Shown here: positions 1 through 5,653 of the stretch, in pieces
Position numbering within the stretch: position 1 is the stretch's first letter
Layout of the letters: the number at the start of each line of letters is the position of its first letter
Assembly (NCBI GenBank): GCA_934486455.1
Contig: CAKSPR010000031.1
Coordinates: forward strand, 1-22,433
Reading direction: 5' to 3'
Source of the DNA: an uncultured Eubacteriales bacterium
Lineage (GTDB): Bacteria > Bacillota > Clostridia > Oscillospirales > Acutalibacteraceae
Length of the DNA: 22,433 bases
Made by a program: the position numbers and the translations under genes
Notes under the pieces: generated by a model
What the model was told of the DNA's origin: nothing
What the model saw: only the letters and a program-made list of their open reading frames with translations
Databases searched by the model: none

Positions 1-2
1 GA

Positions 3-281
3 ATGCCTAAAATTTATATGTCGCTTGCAGAAAAACGACAGGCGGCTATCGAACGAGAGTTTCGCAACCAGGAACGGGTGCTTCGGGCGGTAATTCAGGA
101 AAAATGGGCAGAAAACCATTTTAAAGACCTTGAATTTAAAGAGAAGGCAAAGGTCGGGATAAATACCGTTACGGCATTTAAAAAGCGTCCGTTTTCGCTT
201 AAATGCGAAAATCTCATTAAGTGTTGCGTTGCGGCGGGTATCGTTATCGGCGTTGTCGAAACGGACAAGTTTAAAATTTAA
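3..281 (+). CDS. XRE-like helix-turn-helix DNA-binding protein, phage/mobile-element type
   Basis: A 92-residue ORF that begins two bases into the window, so its ribosome binding site, and possibly more N-terminus, lies outside. After a charged N-terminal helix (residues 8-36), residues about 45-64 read as a helix-turn-helix: FKEKAKVGINTVTAFKKRP has the 'elAkkaGvs..Tv...k.rP' pattern of Cro/CI-type regulators, followed by a helix (CENLIKCCVAAGI) like the last helix of that fold. Small proteins of this type are common in prophages and conjugative elements of Clostridia. It is followed at 13 bp by a second small ORF, and the group ends at the terminator at 596-642. The target promoter is unknown. 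The fold is a pattern-based inference; the ORF itself is convincing. Confidence 0.6.
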   Translation: MPKIYMSLAEKRQAAIEREFRNQERVLRAVIQEKWAENHFKDLEFKEKAKVGINTVTAFKKRPFSLKCENLIKCCVAAGIVIGVVETDKFKI

Positions 282-293
282 GGAGAAAACAAA

Positions 294-446
294 ATGAGTA
301 TTGGGACAGCGTTTTTTACCTGTGCATTCGGCGGGATCCTTCTCGGCGGGCAAAAAATCGTCCCGCCGAATTCTACTAAGGCAAATGTCATATCGGCATG
401 CTTGAAAAAAGACTTGCTGAAAAGAGAACCGCCAATCATTGTATAG
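294..446 (+). CDS. Small hypothetical protein, 50 aa, possible membrane peptide
   Basis: An ATG at 294 lies 8 nt after a textbook Shine-Dalgarno (AAGGAG, 280-285) that overlaps the stop region of the preceding gene. The frame runs 50 codons to TAG at 444-446. The N-terminal half is hydrophobic and glycine-rich (MSIGTAFFTCAFGGILLGG), as in a single membrane helix or a weak signal sequence. The C-terminal half is basic and polar (LKKDLLKREPP). No family is recognised. The strong ribosome binding site and the spacing behind the helix-turn-helix gene argue for translation, but the length gives no statistical support. It could be the decayed start of a longer element gene. Confidence 0.4.
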   Translation: MSIGTAFFTCAFGGILLGGQKIVPPNSTKANVISACLKKDLLKREPPIIV

Positions 447-604
447 TTATTTATAAAAATATACGGATTGTGCGGTTATGCTGTTTTGTCCCGACAGATA
501 TGAGAGACGAACAGATGTGTGCAATGAGTCAAAAAGCGCTTGTTTTATGTGATGAAATGTATTGTGCGATTCTGTCGCGCAGTCACAAGCTTAAACCCCG
601 GTAA
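398..604 (+). CDS. Doubtful small hypothetical protein, 68 aa
   Basis: A 68-codon frame that overlaps the end of the 50-residue ORF by 49 nt in another frame. Its stop (602-604) falls inside the stem of the terminator that follows. No good ribosome binding site precedes the ATG at 398. The product is Cys-, Met- and Arg-rich and matches no family I recognise. It may be real and translationally coupled, a frameshifted continuation of the upstream ORF, or chance. Its only support is that it fills the space exactly up to a strong terminator. Confidence 0.25.
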   Translation: MLEKRLAEKRTANHCIVIYKNIRIVRLCCFVPTDMRDEQMCAMSQKALVLCDEMYCAILSRSHKLKPR

Positions 605-642
605 ATATGCGGCTTTCCGCGATTTACCGGGGCTGTTTTTTT
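596..642 (+). terminator. Strong intrinsic terminator closing the small accessory genes
   Basis: CCCCGGTAAAT (596-606) pairs perfectly with ATTTACCGGGG (622-632). GCGG (609-612) can extend the stem internally with CCGC (617-620). Seven T residues follow at 636-642. The T-run is only on the + strand, so it stops transcription of the upstream small genes and does not serve the minus-strand folD operon. Confidence 0.85.
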
Positions 643-790
643 GCCTTTTATTTTTCATTATCAGGAAAATTTGAGAAAATTTATCCGTTCTTGAGGACTA
701 AAAGCGGTTCAAAAAGTAGTTCAAAATTTCGGCCTGTTTTATTTTTTCGTGCTCGAAATTATGCAATGTTGGCGTGAAAAACAGGTAAAG
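643..790. other. AT-rich spacer between accessory genes and folD, no gene
   Basis: No ORF with a start signal is visible. Two copies of GTTCAAAA (707-714 and 719-726) and an 8-bp inverted repeat (CCTGTTTT 733-740 with AAAACAGG 778-785) are present. Neither has a T-run that would make it a terminator for folD. If the first 640 bp belong to a mobile element, its attachment site would be sought here. Confidence 0.4.
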
Positions 791-1648
791 CTATTTTCCG
801 CCGTTCGTTTTCCTGAGCTTAAAGGCCGTGAGGGTGTTCTTCATCAGCGTGGCGATGGTCATTGGGCCGACGCCGCCGGGAACGGGGGTAATATAGGAGG
901 CTTTTTTCGACACCTCTTCAAAATCCACATCGCCGCAAAGCTTGCCGTCCTCGGTTCGGTTGATACCCACATCAATGACCACGGCGCCCTCCTTTACCAT
1001 GTCGGCGGTGACGAATTTCGCCCTGCCGATTGCCGCAATAAGAATGTCGGCACAAAGGCATTTTTCCTTTAAATTTTCGGTCTTTGAGTGGCATATCGTG
1101 ACGGTTGAATTTGCCGCAAGCATGAGCATTGCCATGGGCTTTCCGACAATGTTGCTCCGCCCGATTATTACACAGTCCTTACCGGCCGTTTCGATGTTAT
1201 ATTTTTTGAGCATTTCCATAACGCCTGCGGGGGTACAGGGCAGAAAATCCGGGCTGCCGGTCATGAGCCTGCCCACATTTGCGGGATGAAAGGCGTCCAC
1301 ATCCTTGTGCTCGCTTATGGCGTTTATTATGTTCTGCTCGTTTATGTGGGGCGGGAGGGGAAGTTGGACGAGTATTCCGTGTACCGTCGGCTCGTTGTTG
1401 AGCGTTTCGATGAGGTCTGAAAGCTCCTTCTCGGAGACGGTTTTATCGAGAATGTATTCGAGAGATTTAATTCCGCAATACTCGCAGGCGCGCTTTTTGT
1501 TTCTGACATACACCTTTGAGGCGGGATCGTCTCCCACCAGCACAACGGCAAGGCAGGGCACCTCGCCGCTTTTTGAAAGCTCGGCAACCTGATCCCTTAC
1601 CTCGTCCTTTACGGCCGCAGAAACGGCCTTTCCGTCTATTACAGTCAT
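791..1648 (-). CDS. folD: Bifunctional methylene-THF dehydrogenase / methenyl-THF cyclohydrolase FolD
   Basis: FolD interconverts 5,10-methylene-THF, 5,10-methenyl-THF and 10-formyl-THF in the cytoplasm, using NADP. It supplies one-carbon units for purines, formylmethionine and, in anaerobes, formate metabolism. The 285-residue length is normal. Visible signatures are the catalytic YxxxK (Y47-K51, in VYVRNKKRA), VQLPLP (about 94-99), KDVDAFHP (about 115-122), the nucleotide-binding IIGRSNIVGKP (about 161-171), VVIDVGINR and the C-terminal TPVPGGVGPMT. The ATG at 1648 follows a GGAGG motif and overlaps the lgt stop by 4 nt (ATGA), so translation is coupled. It is the last gene of the ymfF-ymfH-lgt-folD operon; no clear terminator follows it. 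Confidence 0.97.
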   Translation of the reverse strand: MTVIDGKAVSAAVKDEVRDQVAELSKSGEVPCLAVVLVGDDPASKVYVRNKKRACEYCGIKSLEYILDKTVSEKELSDLIETLNNEPTVHGILVQLPLPPHINEQNIINAISEHKDVDAFHPANVGRLMTGSPDFLPCTPAGVMEMLKKYNIETAGKDCVIIGRSNIVGKPMAMLMLAANSTVTICHSKTENLKEKCLCADILIAAIGRAKFVTADMVKEGAVVIDVGINRTEDGKLCGDVDFEEVSKKASYITPVPGGVGPMTIATLMKNTLTAFKLRKTNGGK

Positions 1649-2718
1649 TTCTTTTCCTCCGATGCTTTAAATTCTTCGTCTGAACTGTCGGTCTGCTCGG
1701 CCTGCCCGGCTTGTGCGTTTTCGACGGAGTCGGCACTATCGGCAAAAGCTTTGCTTGTCTGTGGGTCGGCGTCGGCGTCGGCGGTGCAGTCTGTCGGCGA
1801 GGCTGAAATGACGGCTTCACCGGCCCCCGTAATGTCCGCTGCGGCCGATTCGTCCTTTGAAATCCCGGCGCCGCTTTTTTTGACCCTTGAGCGAAGTATT
1901 ACGATGGCCAAGGCACCTCCCACAACGCATATCGCCGCAACAAGCTGAGAGATTTTAAAGCTGCCGATCATAAGGCTGTCGGTTCTGACCGACTCGATGA
2001 AAAACCTGCCGAGTCCGTACCACACTATGTACTGCAAAAACGTTTCGCCCTTAAAGGCACGGTGTTTGCTGAGAAAATGCAGCAGAATAAATCCCGCAAA
2101 GCACCATACCGACTCGTAAAGAAAGCAGGGATGAACGGGGGAGAGAGGGTCTACCGTGACCCCCTGCTTTGCAAGGGCGGCCTGCACCGAGGGCTTTGAA
2201 AGATAGTCGATTGTGCCGTTGCTTATCATTCCGAAAACCGAGGAGGTGTTGTTGCCGAAGGCCTCCTGATTGATGAAATTGCCCCAGCGCCCTATGGCCT
2301 GTCCGAGAAGAAGCCCGATGCCCGCAAGGTCGAACATGGCCGGCATACTGACCTTTTTGAGCCTACACATGAGTCCTCCGAAAATGACCGCGCCGATGAC
2401 GGCGCCGTATATGGCAAGACCGCCGTCGTGTATGCTTACGGCCTCCTTAAAGGAACGGTAGCTGTCGAGAGAGGTCAGCACATAGTAGGCTCTGGCGCAG
2501 ATTATGGCGCACACCGAGCCCACCAGCACAACATCTATCATGGGGTCCTGCTTTATTCCGAAATAGGGTGCGCGGCGGAAGGCATAGATTATGGCAAGCA
2601 AAAATCCCATTGCAATGAGAATTCCGTACCAATACACCTGAAATCCGCCGATTTCGAAGGCTACGCGGGAAAAGGAAAATTCTATTCCCATTATTTCTCC
2701 TGTCATAACAGTGTCCAT
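1645..2718 (-). CDS. lgt: Prolipoprotein diacylglyceryl transferase Lgt with long acidic C-terminal tail
   Basis: Lgt is a polytopic membrane enzyme that moves diacylglycerol from phosphatidylglycerol to the lipobox cysteine of preprolipoproteins, the first step of lipoprotein maturation. Signatures are the first membrane helices from about residue 26, GGLAIYGAVIG (about 99-109), the Lgt hallmark GRWGNFINQEAFG (about 143-155), HPCFLYES and GLGRFFIESVRTDSL. The position of the E. coli HGG histidine is tyrosine here. The membrane core ends near residue 280. A further ~78 residues form an acidic, Ala/Asp/Ser-rich tail (ADADADP, DSSDEE, ending EEKK) that is not part of the usual 260-290 residue family; part of it is coded by GTCGGC repeats near 1764-1785. 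The ATG at 2718 has a GAGGAA ribosome binding site. Its stop overlaps the folD start. Confidence 0.96.
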   Translation of the reverse strand: MDTVMTGEIMGIEFSFSRVAFEIGGFQVYWYGILIAMGFLLAIIYAFRRAPYFGIKQDPMIDVVLVGSVCAIICARAYYVLTSLDSYRSFKEAVSIHDGGLAIYGAVIGAVIFGGLMCRLKKVSMPAMFDLAGIGLLLGQAIGRWGNFINQEAFGNNTSSVFGMISNGTIDYLSKPSVQAALAKQGVTVDPLSPVHPCFLYESVWCFAGFILLHFLSKHRAFKGETFLQYIVWYGLGRFFIESVRTDSLMIGSFKISQLVAAICVVGGALAIVILRSRVKKSGAGISKDESAAADITGAGEAVISASPTDCTADADADPQTSKAFADSADSVENAQAGQAEQTDSSDEEFKASEEKK

Positions 2719-2871
2719 TTTGGTTCCTCACTTTTTGGAATGATTTTTTTATTGTTAAAGGGGCTTTCGGAGGGTTTATGCGGCTCGTCGGGGCGGTTTT
2801 AGGGGCGTTCGGCCGATTTTTTCGGCAGCTTAACGGGTCTGTGACCCGCAGCCGTTTTGAAAATCGGCGGC
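2719..2871. other. Spacer between ymfH-like gene and lgt
   Basis: A 153-bp gap inside the operon with no ORF of note. It holds a small hairpin, CGGGTC-TGT-GACCCG (2834-2848), and a GCCGA/TCGGC dyad around 2812-2826. Neither is followed by a convincing T-run on the minus strand, so read-through from the peptidase genes to lgt-folD is expected. No good promoter for lgt was found. Confidence 0.4.
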
Positions 2872-4152
2872 TTAATCCTCCTTTATCGGCTCGATGACCG
2901 ACATGCAAAGCCTGTTAAAATCAAAGGATTTTTTTGCCCGCGAGTTTAAATCCTCCGCCGTCATTTTTTCGTATATCTCAGCCTCGTCGAAAAGTCCCGC
3001 TCCCGAGCAGGCACAGTTTGTCAGCATGTCGCCGACAAGCTCGACATTGTTGAAATTCATGACATAATTTCCGTAAAATCTGCGGCGCACCGATTCGAAT
3101 TCCCGTTTGTCAACACCGCTCTCGAGCACCTTTTTAATGCGCTCCCTGATTTTTTCGGAAACCTCCTCGGGCGCTCGGCTTTCTCCGCTGAAAAGGATGC
3201 AGGCAAAATTCCTTCCCTCGAAATAGGAGGCGGAAAATTCCTTGTTTATAAGACCCTCGTTTATCAGCTCGTTGTAAAAATCGGTTTGAGAGCCGATTAT
3301 AAGCTCAAGAAGCACTTCGGTTTCCAGGCGCTCCTTAACCGAGCGATAGCCCTCGCAGTCCTGCTTAAATCCCAGTGCGAAAAGGGGCAGAGATACCGGC
3401 ATTTGCTGAGAAATATAGGGGGCGACCACCTCGGTCGGCTCATCGTAAGGCTTTTGCTCGACCTCCTTTTTGTCGACCGCTTTAAGTCCGTTTTCCACCG
3501 CCTCAAGCACCCTTTCGGTGTCGACATTTCCGCAGACGGTTATAAACATGTTGGCGGGATTGTAAAAGGTATCGTAGCATTTATAAAGCAGGTCGGCGTT
3601 TATTTTGGCGATGGTTTGCGCCGTTCCGGCAATATTTATCCTGACGGGGTTGTTTTTATACATAACATTGAAGAGGTTTAAAAGAAGCATCCAGGAGGGC
3701 GAATCGTCATACATGCTTATCTCCTGGCCGATTATGCCCTGCTCCTTTTGCACCGTTTGCTCGGTGAAATAGGGGTGCTGAACAAAGTCGAGAAGAATGT
3801 CGAAGGAGTCGTAAAAGCGGTCGGTGCAGGAGAAAAGATAGCAGGTGCGGTCGAAGGAGGTGTAGGCATTTGCCGAGGCGCCGGTTTTTGAATACCGCTC
3901 GAAGGCGTCGCCGTCCTCGCTTTCGAAAAGCTTGTGCTCGAGATAGTGGGCAATCCCCTCGGGAACCACCGTCCAGTCCTTTTCGCCCTTTATGCGGAAG
4001 GCGTTGTCTATGGAGCCGTATTTTGTGCCGTAAACGGCGTAGGCTCCGCGGAAATCCTTCTTTTCGCAAACATAAATTTTAAGGCCGCTTTTATGGGTGG
4101 CAAGTGTGTATTTTTCGCCGATCCTTTTATTTTCAAAAATCTGCTTTTCCAT
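2872..4152 (-). CDS. M16 family zinc metallopeptidase, YmfH-like catalytic partner
   Basis: A 426-residue insulinase/pitrilysin-family protein without a signal peptide, presumably cytoplasmic. The inverted zinc motif HxxEH is present as HYLEH (H69, E72, H73), inside PEGIAHYLEHKLFE. The third ligand is probably E144 in EQGIIGQEISMYDD; E137, 7 residues earlier, fits the family's second conserved Glu. A second M16 half follows (about 250-426), including ARNF-type and R-rich segments. It overlaps the upstream partner gene by 1 nt (TGATG), so the two are coupled. Paired active and inactive M16 subunits form clam-shell heterodimers in many bacteria, and this pair matches the YmfH/YmfF arrangement of Firmicutes. 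The substrate is not known; family members degrade or process small peptides. Confidence 0.88.
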   Translation of the reverse strand: MEKQIFENKRIGEKYTLATHKSGLKIYVCEKKDFRGAYAVYGTKYGSIDNAFRIKGEKDWTVVPEGIAHYLEHKLFESEDGDAFERYSKTGASANAYTSFDRTCYLFSCTDRFYDSFDILLDFVQHPYFTEQTVQKEQGIIGQEISMYDDSPSWMLLLNLFNVMYKNNPVRINIAGTAQTIAKINADLLYKCYDTFYNPANMFITVCGNVDTERVLEAVENGLKAVDKKEVEQKPYDEPTEVVAPYISQQMPVSLPLFALGFKQDCEGYRSVKERLETEVLLELIIGSQTDFYNELINEGLINKEFSASYFEGRNFACILFSGESRAPEEVSEKIRERIKKVLESGVDKREFESVRRRFYGNYVMNFNNVELVGDMLTNCACSGAGLFDEAEIYEKMTAEDLNSRAKKSFDFNRLCMSVIEPIKED

Positions 4153-5429
4153 CAGTTTTTGCCATCCTTTCCCTTAAGAATATAAACCGTGTCAAGGGTA
4201 ACGCACCTTGCGGCGTCGATTATCTGCTGCTTTGTGACCGCCTCTATGTCCTTTATGAATCGGGAGGGGGTGATAAGCTCCTTTTCCAAAAGGCGGGAGG
4301 AATACCATGCCTCGATACCGCCGCTTGTGTCCTCCACCGAGCGGATGGCATCGGTCAGGCCGATTTTTGAGGCGGCAATAGCATTGTCGTCGAAATCTCC
4401 CGATTTCATAAGCTCAAGCTGGGTCAGAATGCCCTGCCTTGCGGCCGATTCGTTTTCGACCTCTATTCCGCTGTCCACAAGCATAATGCCCTTGGCGGCA
4501 TAAAGGCGGGCGGCACAGTAGTAGCAAAGGCTCATTTTCTCTCTGACCACCGTAAAGAGCTTTGAATAGGGCGAGCCGCCGAAAATGTCGGTCATGACCC
4601 TCATGGGCGCGATATTTTCGCAAAGGGAGGAATGACAGGTGCGAAAGCCCATAACAAGCTTGCCCTGGGATATTTCCATTTGCTCGGAAAATTCCTTTGT
4701 ACCTTGGGGCGAAACGGGGGTAAAGTCTGCCCCGACCTCCTTAATATCGCGGGAAACGGCCGAAAAGGCCTCCTTAAAGCAATCGAAAACGGGAGCGGCG
4801 TCCTCCTTGCCGATGTGTATAACATAGGCGGGGGCGGTTTTAAGCAGCCGCTGCCAAAAATCGAAAAGGGCGGCGGGGGTAACGGAGCTTACCGTCTGCT
4901 CGTCACGCATTATGCCGAAGGGCTCGCCGTCGCACATTTTTTCAAGGGCTTTTGTTACGGTGTAGCCCCGCTTTTCGTTTATAAGGCCTCTTATTTCCTC
5001 GATAACCAGCCGCTTTTCAACCTCAAAATCCTGTTTTAAAAATTCTCCGTTTTTAACATTGGGACGAAATACTGCCGATTTAAGAAGCGAAATCGCCTCG
5101 GACGATATGCTTTCGCCCGTCAGGGCATATTTGTCGCAGAGGGAGAGGCAGGATATTTTCATTATAAGGTTGTCGGCGCAGCGGGAGACCGAGGCGGTCA
5201 GCTCGGCGCCGTAAAGAAGATTTAACCGTTCGTTAAGGGCCTTGGGGGTGGGAAGGTCGGCCGTTGAGCGGCAAAGAAGCTTTGAAAGAAGGGAGGCACA
5301 GGCCACATTCTGCTTTGTTATGGGAAGGGCAAAGCACAGGGCGGTGCGCTCGGTCTTAAACTTGGCGGTGTTGATATTTATACCGTAAAGACCCTCACTG
5401 AGGGTGATTTTTAAATCGGTGTTTTGCAA
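4152..5429 (-). CDS. M16 family peptidase-like protein, YmfF-like, catalytically inactive
   Basis: A 425-residue M16 protein if translation begins at the TTG at 5427-5429. The place where HxxEH should stand reads ACASLLSKLLCRSTADLPTP, so the zinc ligands are missing and it is probably the non-catalytic half of a heterodimer with the downstream HYLEH protein. Family traits retained are the 'LNERLNLLYGA' region, 'EVEKRLVIEEIRGLINEKR', and the C-terminal 'GGSPYSKLFTVVREKMSLCYY'. The start choice is firm: GGAGG (5438-5442) sits 8 nt before the TTG. The upstream ATG at 5507 lies at or before the expected transcription start of the promoter at 5511-5539 and would add an unrelated 26-residue extension. 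With the TTG, the two partners are almost equal in length (425 and 426 aa). Confidence 0.85.
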   Translation of the reverse strand: MQNTDLKITLSEGLYGININTAKFKTERTALCFALPITKQNVACASLLSKLLCRSTADLPTPKALNERLNLLYGAELTASVSRCADNLIMKISCLSLCDKYALTGESISSEAISLLKSAVFRPNVKNGEFLKQDFEVEKRLVIEEIRGLINEKRGYTVTKALEKMCDGEPFGIMRDEQTVSSVTPAALFDFWQRLLKTAPAYVIHIGKEDAAPVFDCFKEAFSAVSRDIKEVGADFTPVSPQGTKEFSEQMEISQGKLVMGFRTCHSSLCENIAPMRVMTDIFGGSPYSKLFTVVREKMSLCYYCAARLYAAKGIMLVDSGIEVENESAARQGILTQLELMKSGDFDDNAIAASKIGLTDAIRSVEDTSGGIEAWYSSRLLEKELITPSRFIKDIEAVTKQQIIDAARCVTLDTVYILKGKDGKN

Positions 5430-5437
5430 GGTGTTTT

Positions 5438-5442
5438 CCTCC
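5438..5442 (-). promoter_or_regulatory. Ribosome binding site deciding a TTG start
   Basis: GGAGG on the minus strand, 8 nt before TTG at 5429. It fixes the start of the YmfF-like gene in place of the longer ATG frame. Confidence 0.8.
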
Positions 5443-5510
5443 GATCGAAAATTTTTGAAATAAACGGCGCGGAAACGGCAAGGAAAAACTGCCACACGCC
5501 ATACCATGAT

Positions 5511-5539
5511 ATTATACTATAAAACTGTATATTTATCAA
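5511..5539 (-). promoter_or_regulatory. Sigma-A-type promoter of the ymfF-ymfH-lgt-folD operon
   Basis: Read on the minus strand: -35 TTGATA (5539-5534), a spacer of exactly 17 bp, and a perfect -10 TATAAT (5516-5511). Transcription is predicted to start near 5504, giving a leader of about 75 nt before the TTG start. This is one of the three clearest promoters in the window. Confidence 0.85.
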
Positions 5540-5550
5540 GTAAAAAAAGA

Positions 5551-5633
5551 GGTAAAAAGTAAGAGCGAAGAGGCTGAGCGGTAAAACAGTAAAAAAACAC
5601 AACTTCTTCACTATTACTTCTTTCTTATTACCT
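5551..5633. repeat. Imperfect inverted repeat, A/T-rich, between glucan synthase and M16 operon
   Basis: The left arm AAAAGTAAGAGCGAAGAGG (about 5554-5572) matches the reverse complement of the right arm around 5605-5625 at 15 of 19 positions. Both outer ends are GGTAA/TTACC (5551 and 5632). It lies just upstream of the operon promoter and downstream of the giant gene. It may be a small non-autonomous element or a remnant; no terminal duplication was verified. Confidence 0.35.
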
Positions 5634-5635
5634 TA

Positions 5636-5653
5636 ATAAAGCTTCCGCTTTAT
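5636..5653 (-). terminator. Weak hairpin at the stop codon of the glucan synthase gene
   Basis: ATAAAGC (5636-5642) and GCTTTAT (5647-5653) form a 7-bp stem with a TTCC loop, and the TAA stop lies inside the stem. There is no T-run on the minus strand, so at best it is a weak terminator. Confidence 0.2.

Noticed and set aside
701..730. tRNA 3' end as integration site (GGTTCAAAA)
   Set aside because: No acceptor, D or anticodon arms can be built around it.
733..785. Inverted repeat as terminator for folD
   Set aside because: The loop is over 35 nt and no T-run follows on the minus strand.
749..1072. Plus-strand ORF opposite folD
   Set aside because: Shadow of the strongly supported folD gene; no family pattern and no start signal.
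5430..5507. 26-residue N-terminal extension of the YmfF-like protein from the ATG at 5507
   Set aside because: It lies at or before the predicted transcription start, and the TTG at 5429 has a GGAGG; the partner protein has matching length without it.
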